Shown: positions 1 through 9,975 of the stretch, one piece after another
Layout of the letters: each line of letters begins with the position of its first letter
Position numbering within the stretch: the stretch's first letter is position 1
Source: Rhodocyclaceae bacterium
GTDB lineage: Bacteria; Pseudomonadota; Gammaproteobacteria; Burkholderiales; Rhodocyclaceae
Assembly (NCBI GenBank): GCA_008933825.1
Contig: WBUF01000006.1
Span: 38,050-102,049 of the forward strand
Reading direction: 5' to 3'
Length of the DNA: 64,000 bases
Position numbers and translations under genes: made by a program
Notes under the pieces: generated by a model
The model's input: the letters and a program-made list of their open reading frames with translations, nothing else
Databases searched by the model: none
Told to the model about the DNA's origin: nothing

Positions 1-966
1 GTTGTTGTGGCGGCGCGCATGCTGGCGATGCGGCGGCTGCGCCCAGTGCGTTTGCAGGCGCTTCAGGGCGGCGATGCCGCCGGGACCGGCTGCACGTTCC
101 GGCAGCCGCAGGTTTCCCGCGGGCATGCCGTTCTCGAGCGCGGCGATTTGCTCGCTCAGCAGTCTGGCCAGCATCTGGAAGGAACAGAACAGCAGGTCGC
201 CGTGATCGGGCGGAATGCGCCGGTTGGGCGGCACCGGTCCCATGTCGCGACTGCCGTCGACCCAATACCACGAACCCTCGTCCTCCTTCGGCGGCGAAGC
301 GAGCAGGCTGACCGCCGCGGAGAACTGGGCCAGATAGTCGCTGGCGAGGGCGACCTCTACGGGGGAGAAGCCTTCCGGCTGGGCCGCGGCCAGCGCCAGC
401 ATCCCCTTGTAGAGGTTCTCCGGATCCAGCGACAGGCCGGGGATCACGGTGGCCGTCGGCTCGAAATGGGCGCGCGCCGACCGGGCCAGGGCATGGGCAC
501 GGTGCCACAGGTCGGTCGGCGGCGGACTGGCAACCATGAAACAGGTGTCCAGGGCTGCGGCAAGACTGCGCAGTGCCCGGGCCGCAACGGAAGCGGCATT
601 GCGGCGCTTGCTGAGGGCCAGGCGCGCAGGATCCTGCAGGGCGTGCTCATAGCCGGCCACCACGTTCAGATGCACCGCGATCAGCAGGGACGCGGTGGCG
701 CGCAGTTCCTTGGCCAGGGGCAGGCTTGCCTCGGTCAGTCGCGCCCTCAATGCGCGGGCCAGCCGATGCGCACGATCATAGAAAAGGTCCAGGATGCGGT
801 GGAAATGGGCGTCCTCGATGCGGGCGCGGCGAAGCGCCGCCAGTTCCCCGCCCAATTGGGCCAGATCCTGGGCCGGATCGTCCGAAATCGGCGAAGCGAG
901 CCAATCCAGGACGTGCGTGACGTCGTCGGAAGGATGCGTCTTGCGAACGGGGCTGGAGGATGACAC
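1..966 (-). CDS. Unknown conserved-looking protein, 3' end cut by window edge
   Basis: The minus strand is open without a stop from a GTG at 966 to the window edge, giving at least 322 residues. The protein is leucine/alanine rich and looks helical. Early residues read [20 protein letters not shown], and a later stretch contains [20 protein letters not shown] see no signal peptide or clear membrane segment and do not recognise the family. The opposite strand is also open, but its translation is poor in Leu and Ser and looks like an antisense shadow. The gene is divergent from rpsP, about 230 bp away. GTG is preferred because it is the first start after in-frame upstream sequence that looks non-coding; its ribosome binding site is weak. 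Confidence 0.6.
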   Translation of the reverse strand, partial: MSSSSPVRKTHPSDDVTHVLDWLASPISDDPAQDLAQLGGELAALRRARIEDAHFHRILDLFYDRAHRLARALRARLTEASLPLAKELRATASLLIAVHLNVVAGYEHALQDPARLALSKRRNAASVAARALRSLAAALDTCFMVASPPPTDLWHRAHALARSARAHFEPTATVIPGLSLDPENLYKGMLALAAAQPEGFSPVEVALASDYLAQFSAAVSLLASPPKEDEGSWYWVDGSRDMGPVPPNRRIPPDHGDLLFCSFQMLARLLSEQIAALENGMPAGNLRLPERAAGPGGIAALKRLQTHWAQPPHRQHARRHNN

Positions 967-1073
967 TGGAGTCTAATGTCGGCGGCCGCGGCGACCTTGA
1001 TCAAAACGGTTTCATTGTAGATGAATCCGTCCGGCGAACAAGGGGATGCGGCGAGACGCCATCGGGTTTCTGC

Positions 1074-1102
1074 TTGTTTTCCAGGGCGGTTTGCTTTACC
1101 AT
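1074..1102 (+). promoter_or_regulatory. Possible promoter of the rpsP operon
   Basis: TTGTTT at 1074-1079 and TACCAT at 1097-1102 are separated by 17 bp, about 100 bp before rpsP. Both boxes are imperfect sigma70 matches. Downstream, GTCGGG and CCCGAC (about 1129-1152) form a small inverted repeat in the leader. Confidence 0.35.
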
Positions 1103-1199
1103 ACCGCCCCTTTGGCCTTGGGCGCTTTGTCGGGCATGCGGTTTACCCGACGGATACCGCCGAGGCTCAGTTTTCAGTTTTCAAACAAGGGTTAAGCAC

Positions 1200-1454
1200 A
1201 TGGTCGTGATTCGACTTGCCCGGGGCGGCGCCAAGAAGCGTCCGTTCTACAACATGGTGGTCACCGATTCGCGCAAGCGCCGTGACGGCGCCTGCATCGA
1301 GCGCGTCGGTTACTACAATCCCGTCGCCGGCGAAAAGGAGCAGGGGCTGCGCGTCGACATGCAGCGCATCGAGCACTGGACCGGCAAGGGCGCCCAGCTC
1401 TCGCCCACCGTGGCGCGCCTGGTCAAGCAGTTCGCCGCCAAGCCTGCTGCCTGA
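1200..1454 (+). CDS. rpsP: 30S ribosomal protein S16
   Basis: This 84-residue protein is the usual length for bS16, a small-subunit protein needed for 30S assembly. The N-terminus [20 protein letters not shown] and the following [10 protein letters not shown] are diagnostic of the family. ATG at 1200 is chosen because the in-frame extension upstream has no family similarity. It heads the classic rpsP-rimM-trmD-rplS order, with rimM beginning 6 bp after its stop, so the four genes are probably cotranscribed. Confidence 0.97.
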   Translation: MVVIRLARGGAKKRPFYNMVVTDSRKRRDGACIERVGYYNPVAGEKEQGLRVDMQRIEHWTGKGAQLSPTVARLVKQFAAKPAA

Positions 1455-1460
1455 GCAGGC

Positions 1461-1970
1461 ATGATCGTTCTGGGGCGAATTGCCGCCCCGTTCGGCGTCC
1501 GCGGCTGGGTCAGGTTGCAGGCGTTTGGCGACGATCCGCAGGCTTGGGGACGCATGCCGCAGTGGTGGCTGGCGGCGGATGAGCAGACGCCCGATGCAGC
1601 CTGGCAGGCGAGGCCGCTGGCCGAATGCCGGCTTCATGCGAAAGGGCTCATCGTCCGCTTCGACGGAATCGAGGACCGCGCTGCAGCGGAAAAGCTCGCC
1701 GGGCTTTATGCCGGCGCACCGCGCGAGGCGCTGCCGGAAACGGCCACAAATGAATACTACTGGGCCGACCTGGTCGGCCTGGACGTCGTGAATCTGGAAG
1801 GTGCGCGGCTGGGCCGCGTCGCCGGATTGCTGAGAAGCGGGGCGCACGAGGTGCTGGAGCTGCGCGACGAAACCGGCCGACAGCGCCTGCTGCCCTTCGT
1901 GGCGGCGGTGGTGAAGAGGGTGGACCTGGCCGCGCGCCAGATTCGGGCGGACTGGGGGGATGACTGGTGA
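1461..1970 (+). CDS. rimM: 16S rRNA processing protein RimM
   Basis: RimM assists maturation of the 30S head and binds S19. The 169-residue protein has the N-terminal beta-barrel signature ([19 protein letters not shown]). Its C-terminal PRC-barrel half contains [21 protein letters not shown] and ends near [13 protein letters not shown], as expected. The start is ATG 6 bp after rpsP. The stop overlaps the GTG of trmD (GTGA), which indicates translational coupling. Length and order are canonical. Confidence 0.96.
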   Translation: MIVLGRIAAPFGVRGWVRLQAFGDDPQAWGRMPQWWLAADEQTPDAAWQARPLAECRLHAKGLIVRFDGIEDRAAAEKLAGLYAGAPREALPETATNEYYWADLVGLDVVNLEGARLGRVAGLLRSGAHEVLELRDETGRQRLLPFVAAVVKRVDLAARQIRADWGDDW

Positions 1971-2710
1971 GCATCGCCTTCGATGTCGTCACGCTGTTTC
2001 CCGACATGTTCGCCGCGCTGACCGATTGCGGCATCACACGGCGGGCGAAGGAACAGGGGCTATGGCAGCTGGCGCTGTGGAACCCGCGCGATTTCACGAC
2101 CGACGCCTACCGCACGGTGGACGACCGGCCCTACGGCGGCGGACCCGGCATGGTGATGCTGGCCGAGCCGCTGGAAAAGGCGATTGCCGCGGCGAGGGAA
2201 ATACGACCCGGCGCAAAGGTGATTTGCCTCTCGCCGCAAGGCCGGCCGCTGACCCACGGGCGCGTGCTTGCGCTGGCGCAGGAGGCGGGTGCGATCCTGC
2301 TCTGCGGGCGCTACGAGGGCATCGACGAGCGGCTGCTCGCGCGCTGCGTGGACGAGGAGCTTTCGCTCGGCGATTTCGTCCTCTCCGGCGGGGAGATCGC
2401 GGCCATGGCGCTGATCGACGCGGTGGTGCGCCAGCTGCCGGGTGCGCTGAACGACGCCGCTTCGGCAGCGGAGGAGTCCTTCGCCGACGGATTGCTCGAC
2501 TGTCCGCACTACACGCGGCCGGAAGTGTACGAAGGCATGGCGGTGCCGGCGGTGCTGCTCTCCGGCCACCACGCCGAGATCCGGCGCTGGCGCCTGAAGC
2601 AGGCGCTGGGGCGCACCTGGCTGCGACGGCCCGAGCTGATCGCGGCACGGGCGCTGAGCAAGGAGGAAAACGTCCTGCTTGAGGAATTCAGGCGGGAAAA
2701 CGCGAAGTAG
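1967..2710 (+). CDS. trmD: tRNA (guanine-37-N1)-methyltransferase TrmD
   Basis: TrmD methylates G37 of tRNAs using S-adenosylmethionine and prevents +1 frameshifting. The 247-residue product shows [11 protein letters not shown] at the start, the trefoil-knot AdoMet site around [13 protein letters not shown] and [11 protein letters not shown], and the C-terminal [10 protein letters not shown] segment. It starts with GTG overlapping the rimM stop by 4 bp. An 85-bp spacer separates it from rplS. Confidence 0.97.
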   Translation: MSIAFDVVTLFPDMFAALTDCGITRRAKEQGLWQLALWNPRDFTTDAYRTVDDRPYGGGPGMVMLAEPLEKAIAAAREIRPGAKVICLSPQGRPLTHGRVLALAQEAGAILLCGRYEGIDERLLARCVDEELSLGDFVLSGGEIAAMALIDAVVRQLPGALNDAASAAEESFADGLLDCPHYTRPEVYEGMAVPAVLLSGHHAEIRRWRLKQALGRTWLRRPELIAARALSKEENVLLEEFRRENAK

Positions 2711-2795
2711 CTTTATCAACCAGAAAGCGTCGCGCAACAGGCCGATGCCTGCTCTGTGCGCTAGGCCACCGGCCGTTTGACTTGGGAGCAATGCC

Positions 2796-3170
2796 ATGAA
2801 TCTGATCCAGCAACTCGAACAGGAAGAAATCGCCCGACTGGGCAAGAACATTCCCGATTTCGCCCCCGGCGACACGGTGGTGGTCAACGTGAACGTCGTC
2901 GAGGGCGAGCGCAAGCGCGTGCAGGCCTACGAGGGCGTGGTCATCGGCAAGCGCAACCGCGGCCTCAACTCCGCCTTCACGGTGCGCAAGATCTCCTCGG
3001 GCGAAGGCGTCGAGCGCACCTTCCAGACCTACTCCCCGCTGATCGCCAGCATCGAGGTGAAGCGCAAGGGCGATGTGCGCCGGGCCAAGCTCTATTATCT
3101 GCGCGGCCGCTCCGGCAAGTCGGCGCGCATCCGCGAGAAGCTGGAATCGAGCGGCAAGTCGGGCGAGTAA
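2796..3170 (+). CDS. rplS: 50S ribosomal protein L19
   Basis: bL19 sits at the subunit interface of the 50S. The 124-residue protein begins [20 protein letters not shown] and contains the conserved [20 protein letters not shown] and [12 protein letters not shown] blocks. It is the last gene of the rpsP operon and is followed within 13 bp by a strong hairpin. A good GGGAG ribosome binding site precedes the ATG. Confidence 0.97.
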   Translation: MNLIQQLEQEEIARLGKNIPDFAPGDTVVVNVNVVEGERKRVQAYEGVVIGKRNRGLNSAFTVRKISSGEGVERTFQTYSPLIASIEVKRKGDVRRAKLYYLRGRSGKSARIREKLESSGKSGE

Positions 3171-3182
3171 GAAGCTTCTTTT

Positions 3183-3222
3183 CCAAGCACAACGGGGCGC
3201 ATTAGCGCCCCGTTGTGCTTGG
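3183..3222. terminator. Bidirectional hairpin between rplS and folE2
   Basis: A perfect 18-bp inverted repeat: left arm 3183-3200 (CCAAGCACAACGGGGCGC), loop ATTA 3201-3204, right arm 3205-3222. It lies between convergent rplS and folE2, so it can terminate both. There is no long T tract on either side. Confidence 0.85.
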
Positions 3223-3233
3223 TGTCGCCGCAA

Positions 3234-4040
3234 TCACCCCTCGAACCTGTTGCGCTCGATGAGGGCGTAGGCGGAGTGGTTGTGTATCGACTCGAAGTTT
3301 TCCGATTCGACCACGTAGGCGTCGATGCGCTTTTCCCGGTTCAACAGCGCCGCCACGTCGCGCACCATGTCTTCGACGAACTTCGGGTTGTCGTAGGCGC
3401 GCTCGGTGACGTACTTCTCGTCGGGGCGCTTGAGCAGGCCGTAGAGCTCGCAGGAGGCCTGGCTTTCCACCAGCTGCACCAGTTCCTCGATCCAGACGAA
3501 GTCGTTGGTCGTCGCCGTGACGGTGACGTGGGAGCGCTGGTTGTGCGCGCCGCGCTCGGAGATCTTCTTCGAGCAGGGGCACAGGCTGGTCACCGGCACG
3601 ACGATCTTCATGGTGAAGCGGTATCTGCCGCCGTCGCAGATCTCGCCGACGAAGGTGACCTCGTAGTCGATCAGGCTCTGCACCCCGGACACCGGCGCCT
3701 TCTTCTGGATGAAGTAGGGGAAGGTCATCTCGATGTGGCCGGTCTCGGCTTCCAGGCGCCTGACCATCTCGCGCAGGGTCGGCTCGAAGTTCTCGACGGA
3801 GATCTCGCGCTCGTGGCCGTTGAGGATTTCCACGAAGCGCGACATGTGGGTGCCCTTGAAGTTGTGGGGCAGGCCGACGTACATGTTGAACACGGCGATG
3901 GTGTGCTGCACGCCGCCGCCCTTGTCCATCACCCGCACCGGATGGCGGATGGACTTGATGCCGACCTTGTCGATGGCCAGCTGGCGGGTGTCGGTGAAGC
4001 CTTGGACGTCGGGTATGGCCATGGTGTCGTTCAGTTTCAT
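3234..4040 (-). CDS. folE2: GTP cyclohydrolase I, FolE2 type (GCYH-IB)
   Basis: FolE2 converts GTP to 7,8-dihydroneopterin triphosphate, the first step of folate and queuosine synthesis. It is metal-dependent but not restricted to zinc. The 268-residue protein shows the family features DVQGFTDTR near the start, [13 protein letters not shown] with the metal-ligand cysteine near the middle, [11 protein letters not shown], and the C-terminal IHNHSAYA. It is unrelated in sequence to type IA FolE. queG in the same window uses the same pathway's downstream product. It has its own promoter overlapping the end of dxs. Confidence 0.95.
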   Translation of the reverse strand: MKLNDTMAIPDVQGFTDTRQLAIDKVGIKSIRHPVRVMDKGGGVQHTIAVFNMYVGLPHNFKGTHMSRFVEILNGHEREISVENFEPTLREMVRRLEAETGHIEMTFPYFIQKKAPVSGVQSLIDYEVTFVGEICDGGRYRFTMKIVVPVTSLCPCSKKISERGAHNQRSHVTVTATTNDFVWIEELVQLVESQASCELYGLLKRPDEKYVTERAYDNPKFVEDMVRDVAALLNREKRIDAYVVESENFESIHNHSAYALIERNRFEG

Positions 4041-4044
4041 GTGC

Positions 4045-4105
4045 TCTCTCGGGGCTGGGTTCTATAAGCGTTTTCTTTTGAACCCATCCTAGCATTCCCG
4101 AGAGA
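4045..4105 (-). terminator. Nested inverted repeats after dxs
   Basis: Outer arms TCTCTCGGG (4045-4053) and CCCGAGAGA (4097-4105) enclose inner arms TGGGTTC (4056-4062) and GAACCCA (4080-4086). In a transcript reading out of dxs (stop at 4107) this would fold into a two-tier stem-loop, so it may terminate or attenuate dxs. It also brackets the folE2 -10 box. Confidence 0.45.
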
Positions 4106-4114
4106 ATCACTCAA
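4086..4114 (-). promoter_or_regulatory. Predicted folE2 promoter
   Basis: On the minus strand, TTGAGT (4114-4109), a 17-bp spacer and TAGGAT (4091-4086) form a good sigma70 promoter. Transcription would start near 4079, giving a leader of about 40 nt before folE2. The -35 box overlaps the dxs stop codon region. Confidence 0.55.
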
Positions 4115-5960
4115 GTATTAAACGTTTTACGCTTTCAGCAATATGCCCGGCATCGAGGCCGAGCTGGGCCAGCAGCAGGGCCGAGTCGCCGTGCTCGGTG
4201 AAGCGGTCGGGCAGGCCCAGGCGCGCGAGGCGGGTATTCAGGCCCTGTTCCTCGAGGGAGCGCGCCACTTCCGCGCCGGCGCCGCCGATGACGGTGTTTT
4301 CCTCGATGCTTACCAGCAGATCGTGGCCGAAGGCGAGTTCCCGCAGCAGCGCGTGGTCGAGCGGCTTGACGAAACGCATGTTGGCGACGGTGGCGTTGAG
4401 GCGCTCGCCCGCCTCCAGCGCCGGCGCCAGCAGGGTGCCGAAGGCGAGCAGGGCGACGCGCGTGCCGCTGCGGCGGATCTCGCCCTTGCCCAGGGGCAGG
4501 GGGGTGAGCAAGCGCTCCGGTGTCACGCCCGGGCCGTGGCCGCGCGGGTAGCGCACGGCGCTCGGGCCGTCATGCTGGAAGGCGGTGGTGAGCATCTGCC
4601 GGCATTCGTTCTCGTCGGCCGGGGCCATGACGATCAGATTCGGCACGCAGGCCAGATAGGAGAGGTCGAAGGCGCCGTTGTGCGTGGCGCCGTCGGCGCC
4701 GACCAGGCCGCCGCGGTCGATGGCCAGCATCACCGGCAGGTTCTGCAGGGCGATGTCGTGGATCAGCTGGTCGTAGGCGCGCTGCAGGAAGGTCGAGTAG
4801 ATCGCCACCACGGGCTTCGCGCCCTCGCAGGCCAGGCCCGCGGCAAAAGTCAGCGCGTGCTGCTCGGCGATGCCGACATCGTGGAAGCGCCGCGGATATT
4901 CCTCGGCGAAGCGCACCATGCCGGAGCCCTCCTTCATGGCCGGCGTGATGGCGACCAGGCGATTGTCCTGGGCCGCCATGTCGCACAGCCAGTCGCCGAA
5001 GACCTGGGTGTAGGTCAGCCTGCTCCCGCCCTTGCCCTGGCGGATGCCGTTTTCGCTGTCGAACCTGGAGACGCCATGGTAGAGCACCGGATCGGCCTCG
5101 GCCAGCTTGTAGCCCTGGCCCTTCTTGGTGATGACATGGAGGAACTGCGGGCCTTTCAGCTCGGCGATGTTTTTCAGCGTCGGCACCAGCGAATCGAGGT
5201 CGTGGCCGTCGATCGGGCCGATGTAGTTGAAGCCGAACTCCTCGAACAGGGTGCCCGGCGTGACCATGCCCTTGATGTGCTCCTCGGTGCGCTTGGCGAA
5301 CTCGAGCAGGGAGGGCGAGACGCCGAGCACCTTCTCGCCGGCGCGGCGCGCGGCGTTGAAGGCGTGGCCGGAGAAGAGGCGCGCCAGGTATTTGTTGAGC
5401 GCGCCCACCGGCGGCGAAATCGACATGTCGTTGTCGTTGAGGATGACCAGCAGGCTGGCGTCTGCCACGCCGGCGTTGTTGAGCGCCTCGAAGGCCATGC
5501 CGGCGGTCATGGCGCCGTCGCCGATGACGGCGACGACGCGCCGCGCCTCGCCCTTGTCGCGCGCGGCGATGGCCATGCCGAGCGCGGCCGAGATGGAAGT
5601 CGAGGAATGGCCGGTGCCGAAGGTGTCGTAGGGGCTCTCGTTCCGGCGCGGGAAGCCGGAGACGCCGCCCAGCATTCGCAGCTTCGCCATGCCGTCGCGC
5701 CGCCCGGTGAGCACCTTGTGGGCATAGGTCTGGTGGCCGACGTCCCACACCAGCCGGTCCTCCGGCGTGTCGAAGACGTAGTGCAGGGCGATGGCGAGTT
5801 CCACCGTGCCGAGGTTGGAAGAAAGGTGGCCGCCGGTCTTCGACACCGACTCGATGAGAAACTCGCGCAGTTCCTGCGCCAGCTGCGGCAATTGCTTGCG
5901 CTCGAGTTGGCGCAGCGCGGCCGGGTCGTCGATGGTCTCGAGCAGGGGATAGGCGGACAT
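4107..5960 (-). CDS. dxs: 1-deoxy-D-xylulose-5-phosphate synthase
   Basis: Dxs condenses pyruvate and glyceraldehyde 3-phosphate with thiamine diphosphate, the entry step of the MEP isoprenoid pathway. At 617 residues it is the normal length. Visible motifs are [21 protein letters not shown], the TPP/Mg site [23 protein letters not shown], and the transketolase pyrimidine-domain [15 protein letters not shown] at 5960 is preferred over upstream in-frame starts because MSAYPLL matches family N-termini and it abuts the ispA stop (TGATG overlap). Operon order is xseB-ispA-dxs. Confidence 0.96.
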   Translation of the reverse strand: MSAYPLLETIDDPAALRQLERKQLPQLAQELREFLIESVSKTGGHLSSNLGTVELAIALHYVFDTPEDRLVWDVGHQTYAHKVLTGRRDGMAKLRMLGGVSGFPRRNESPYDTFGTGHSSTSISAALGMAIAARDKGEARRVVAVIGDGAMTAGMAFEALNNAGVADASLLVILNDNDMSISPPVGALNKYLARLFSGHAFNAARRAGEKVLGVSPSLLEFAKRTEEHIKGMVTPGTLFEEFGFNYIGPIDGHDLDSLVPTLKNIAELKGPQFLHVITKKGQGYKLAEADPVLYHGVSRFDSENGIRQGKGGSRLTYTQVFGDWLCDMAAQDNRLVAITPAMKEGSGMVRFAEEYPRRFHDVGIAEQHALTFAAGLACEGAKPVVAIYSTFLQRAYDQLIHDIALQNLPVMLAIDRGGLVGADGATHNGAFDLSYLACVPNLIVMAPADENECRQMLTTAFQHDGPSAVRYPRGHGPGVTPERLLTPLPLGKGEIRRSGTRVALLAFGTLLAPALEAGERLNATVANMRFVKPLDHALLRELAFGHDLLVSIEENTVIGGAGAEVARSLEEQGLNTRLARLGLPDRFTEHGDSALLLAQLGLDAGHIAESVKRLILE

Positions 5961-6847
5961 CAGAATTTCCGCGTCACGATGTAATGGGCCAGTTCGTGCA
6001 GGCGGCGGCCGCGCTCGCCGAAGGCCTCGATGGCCTCGCGCGCCTCGCGGCGCAGGGTGTCCGCCATTTCGCGTGCCTCGGCGAGCCCCATGGCGCTGAC
6101 ATAAGTGGCCTTGCCCTGGGCGGCGTCCTTGCCGGCGGTCTTGCCCAGCGTCGCCGTGCTGGCTTCGGCGTCGAGGATGTCGTCGACCACCTGGAAGAGC
6201 AGGCCGACGCGCTTGGCGAAATGGTCGAGGCGCGCCAGCTCCTCCTCCGGCAGCGGCGCGCCGCACTGGGCGCCGAGGAGGATGGCGGCGCGGATCAGGG
6301 CGCCGGTCTTGTGCACGTGCATGAACTCCAGCTCGGCGCGCGTCAGCTGCTTCCCGGTGCCCTCGATGTCGATCATCTGGCCGCCGGCCATGCCGCGCGA
6401 GCCGGCCGCCTGCGCCAGCAGGCGGATCATGCCGAGCTGGCGCTGCGGCTCGTCGGCCAGCACAGGGTCGGCGAGCAGCAGGAAGGCCTGCGACTGCAGG
6501 GCGTCGCCGACGAGCAGCGCCGTGGCCTCGTCGTACTCGACGTGGCAGGTCGGCTTGCCGCGGCGCAGGACGTCGTCGTCCATGCAGGGCAGGTCGTCGT
6601 GCACCAGGGAATAGGCGTGGATCATCTCGACGGCGCAGCCGGCGATGTCGAGGCGCTGGTGATCGGCGCCGGCCAGTTCCCCGGCGGCATGACAGAGCAG
6701 CGGGCGCACGCGCTTGCCGCCGCCGAGCGCGGCATAGCGCATCGCCCGGTGCAGGCGCTGCGGCGCGAGGTCGGCGCCGGGCAGCAGGCGTTCGAGTGCG
6801 CGCTCGGTGCGCTGCTGCACGGCAGTCATCCAGCTCTGGAAATCCAT
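5960..6847 (-). CDS. ispA: Farnesyl diphosphate synthase (short-chain prenyltransferase)
   Basis: IspA elongates DMAPP/GPP with IPP to farnesyl diphosphate. The 295-residue protein has the GGKRVRP IPP-binding segment. It also has the first aspartate-rich motif in [15 protein letters not shown], the second aspartate motif DDILD near residue 225, and GKATYVS. The stop shares a base with the dxs start, so the two are translationally coupled. The upstream neighbour xseB completes a common proteobacterial operon. Confidence 0.95.
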   Translation of the reverse strand: MDFQSWMTAVQQRTERALERLLPGADLAPQRLHRAMRYAALGGGKRVRPLLCHAAGELAGADHQRLDIAGCAVEMIHAYSLVHDDLPCMDDDVLRRGKPTCHVEYDEATALLVGDALQSQAFLLLADPVLADEPQRQLGMIRLLAQAAGSRGMAGGQMIDIEGTGKQLTRAELEFMHVHKTGALIRAAILLGAQCGAPLPEEELARLDHFAKRVGLLFQVVDDILDAEASTATLGKTAGKDAAQGKATYVSAMGLAEAREMADTLRREAREAIEAFGERGRRLHELAHYIVTRKF

Positions 6848-6850
6848 CTT

Positions 6851-6876
6851 GGAAAAGTCAGTCCCCCGAGGACGGC
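6851..6876 (-). repeat. 27-bp dispersed motif, copy 1 (xseB stop)
   Basis: Minus-strand match CCGT-N6-GGGACTGACTTTTCC. It spans the 3' end of xseB and the gap to ispA, and supplies the xseB TGA stop. Confidence 0.85.
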
Positions 6877-7094
6877 AAATCCTGCAGCTGGCCCGCCTCG
6901 AGCACCTGGATCTTCTGCTCGGCGGCGGCCAGGGCGCCCTGGCAGTGCCTGAGCAGCGCCGCGCCGCGCTGGTAGGCGGCGAGCGACTCTTCCAGGCTGA
7001 GCTTGCCGGACTCCATGCCTTGCACGAGGGATTCCAGTTCTGCCAGCGACGCCTCGAAGGAATCGGGCAGCTTGTCGTTCGGAGCTTGGCTCAT
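6858..7094 (-). CDS. xseB: Exodeoxyribonuclease VII small subunit
   Basis: XseB is the small subunit of exonuclease VII, which degrades single-stranded DNA. It has 78 residues. The family core is present: FEASLAELESLVQGMESGKL, SLEESLAAYQRG, and a C-terminal acidic tail. It is the first gene of xseB-ispA-dxs. Its last codons (SSGD) and its TGA stop are formed by copy 1 of the dispersed 27-bp motif described below. Confidence 0.93.
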   Translation of the reverse strand: MSQAPNDKLPDSFEASLAELESLVQGMESGKLSLEESLAAYQRGAALLRHCQGALAAAEQKIQVLEAGQLQDLPSSGD

Positions 7095-7342
7095 CGGGAG
7101 TTGCTGAGATTGCCGAGTGGCAAACCATAATCATAGCGTATTGCCTTCTTCCGGGCACGCATCGCTTTATGCTCGGCTGCTTTCGGCAATGCCGCCAGGG
7201 TGTCGCCCGCCGCCTGCCAGCCCTGGCCGTCCGGCCGGGCATCGGGGGCATCGTTGCCGGCGGCTCGATCGCCTCGGCGCGATCGCGTGCGCCGGCGGAG
7301 CAGGATTGATATAGTAGAAGCGGATCAACAGGGGAGCAGGAC

Positions 7343-7687
7343 ATGATCGTCACCGACCACAAGGACAGCCTGGTCACCGTCACGGTGTACGGCGAATTCA
7401 GCCTGGCCGACTACAGGGAGTTCGAGGAGCTGGTGAACTTCAAGGTGAGGTTCGAGGGCGAGGTGAACCTCCTTTTCGACCTGCGCCAGATGGCGGATTT
7501 CACGCTCGACATGGCCTGGGAGGAGATCAGGTTCGCGCGCGCCCACAGCCACGACTTCGGCCGCATCGCCGTGCTGACGGATTCGCAATGGGTGACCTGG
7601 AGCGCCTGGCTGTCGCAGATATTCGTCGAGGCCGACATGCAGGTTTTCCGTGACGAGCGGGAAGCGCGCGACTGGCTGCAGGCATGA
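7343..7687 (+). CDS. SpoIIAA-like (STAS-fold) small protein
   Basis: This 114-residue soluble protein resembles the SpoIIAA-like/STAS-fold family often found singly in proteobacteria. Seen here are an initial beta strand (VTVTVYGEF), LADYREFEELVNFKV, the central LLFDLRQMADF, and a C-terminal FRDEREARDWL helix. The role is unknown; family members are proposed membrane- or lipid-associated. A GGGGAG ribosome binding site lies at 7331-7336. It overlaps the rhodanese gene start by 4 bp, so the two are probably cotranscribed. Confidence 0.75.
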   Translation: MIVTDHKDSLVTVTVYGEFSLADYREFEELVNFKVRFEGEVNLLFDLRQMADFTLDMAWEEIRFARAHSHDFGRIAVLTDSQWVTWSAWLSQIFVEADMQVFRDEREARDWLQA

Positions 7688-8535
7688 TGAAATACACCAC
7701 CCTGGTTCAGGTGGCGGACCTCGCCCACCACCTGCACGATGCGCGCTGGCGCGTCTTCGACTGCTCCTTCGACCTGGTGCATCCGCACGCCGGCGAGCTG
7801 GCCTACCGCGAAGTGCATATCCCGGGGGCGATCTACGCCCATCTCGAGCGCGACCTCTCCGGGCCGATAACCGGCAAGACCGGCCGCCATCCGCTGCCCG
7901 ATGCGGCGCGCTTCGCCGCCAAGCTGGGCGAGTGGGGGGTTGGCAACGACACCCAGGTGGTGGTCTACGACGACGCCGGCGGCACCTATGCCGTGCGCAT
8001 GTGGTGGATGCTGCGCTGGCTCGGCCACGACGCCGTGGCCCTGCTCGACGGCGGCATCAACGCCTGGGAGGCGGCTGGCTATGAGACGACGGATGCCGAG
8101 TCGAAACATCCGCATGCCGTGTTCATGCCGCGGCTGCGTCCGGAAATGGCCGTCGACGTGCGCTTCGTGGAAAGTCAGTCTGCGCAGGACGGCGTCCGCT
8201 TGCTGGATGCGCGCAATCCGCAGCGCTTCCGCGGCGAGAACGAGACGCTCGATCCCGTCGGCGGCCACATTCCCGGCGCGGTGAACCGCTTCTTCAAGGA
8301 CAACCTGCTGCCCGACGGGCGCTTCAAGCCGGCGGACGTGCTGCGCGCCGAGTACCTGACGCTGCTGGCCGGGCGGGGCGCGGCGGAGGTGGTGCATTCC
8401 TGCGGCTCGGGCGTGACGGCCTGCCACAACCAGCTGGCGATGGAAGTGGCGGGGCTTTCCGGCTCGCGGATCTATCCCGGTTCCTGGAGCGAGTGGTGCG
8501 CCGATCCGGCGCGGCCGGTGGCGACCGGCCCCTGA
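7684..8535 (+). CDS. sseA: Two-domain sulfurtransferase (rhodanese / 3-mercaptopyruvate type)
   Basis: The 283-residue protein has tandem rhodanese domains. The N-terminal one (VFDCSFDL, AYREVHIPGA, VVVYDDAGG) lacks the catalytic cysteine. The C-terminal one (LLDARNPQRF, GHIPGAVN) has the active-site loop HSCGSGVTACHN. The CGSGVTA loop is typical of SseA-like enzymes transferring sulfur from mercaptopyruvate or thiosulfate; which donor is used cannot be read. The start is one of two adjacent ATGs (7684 or 7687). Copy 2 of the 27-bp motif lies inside, antisense. Confidence 0.88.
   Translation: MMKYTTLVQVADLAHHLHDARWRVFDCSFDLVHPHAGELAYREVHIPGAIYAHLERDLSGPITGKTGRHPLPDAARFAAKLGEWGVGNDTQVVVYDDAGGTYAVRMWWMLRWLGHDAVALLDGGINAWEAAGYETTDAESKHPHAVFMPRLRPEMAVDVRFVESQSAQDGVRLLDARNPQRFRGENETLDPVGGHIPGAVNRFFKDNLLPDGRFKPADVLRAEYLTLLAGRGAAEVVHSCGSGVTACHNQLAMEVAGLSGSRIYPGSWSEWCADPARPVATGP
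8169..8194 (-). repeat. 27-bp dispersed motif, copy 2 (in rhodanese gene)
   Basis: Minus-strand CGCCGT-N6-then CAGACTGACTTTCC, antisense inside the rhodanese gene, coding for part of VESQSAQDGV on the sense strand. Confidence 0.8.
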
Positions 8536-8539
8536 GACC

Positions 8540-8898
8540 TTGCCGATCGGCGCGCGCGTGCTGGCCGATCTCATCCTCGTCGTTCACTTCTGCATCGCCG
8601 GCTTCATCACGGCCGGCTTCGTGCTGATCCCGCTCGGTGCTGCCGCCGGCTGGCGCTGGGTGCGGCGCCGCCGCCTGCGCCTCCTGCATGCCGGCGCCAT
8701 CGCCTTCGTCGCGCTCGAATCGCTGGCCGGCATCGCCTGCCCGCTGACGGTGTGGGAAGCCATGCTACGCGGCGGAGTCGTCGGCGAGACAGGCTTTATC
8801 GGCCGGCTGCTCTACTGGGATTTCCCGCCGGCGGCATTCACCCTGCTGTATGTCGCGCTGGCGCTGCTGGCGGCCTGGCTCTGGCGAAGGATTCCGCC

Positions 8899-8911
<13 letters not shown>
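8540..8911 (+). CDS. DUF2784-type membrane protein
   Basis: This 123-residue protein has about four hydrophobic segments: LADLILVVHFCIAGFI, AGAIAFVALESLAGIACPLT, and the C-terminal FTLLYVALALLAAWLW. The arrangement with a conserved CPLTVWE and a GFIGRLLYW loop fits the DUF2784 family, whose function is unknown. The start is TTG, 4 bp after the rhodanese stop. The 3' end overlaps the convergent queG by 13 bp. Confidence 0.75.
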
Positions 8912-9972
<1,061 letters not shown>

Positions 9973-9975
9973 AAC

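Noticed and set aside
7..963. Long plus-strand open frame opposite the first gene
   Set aside because: Its translation is poor in Leu and Ser and rich in Gly/Arg/Gln, typical of an antisense frame in GC-rich DNA. The minus-strand frame reads as a normal helical protein.
2768..2787. CCGTTTGACTTGGG upstream of rplS as a motif copy
   Set aside because: It lacks the ACTGACTTT core and the spacing.
5961..6266. Upstream in-frame extension of dxs, and a similar one for pilY1 at 22923-23756
   Set aside because: They run through ispA and pilX in the wrong frame, and family N-termini fit the shorter starts.
7117..7314. 65-codon plus-strand frame between xseB and the SpoIIAA-like gene
   Set aside because: Low-complexity Arg/Pro-rich translation and no ribosome binding site. 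The interval is better read as a divergent promoter region, with TATAGT near 7310.
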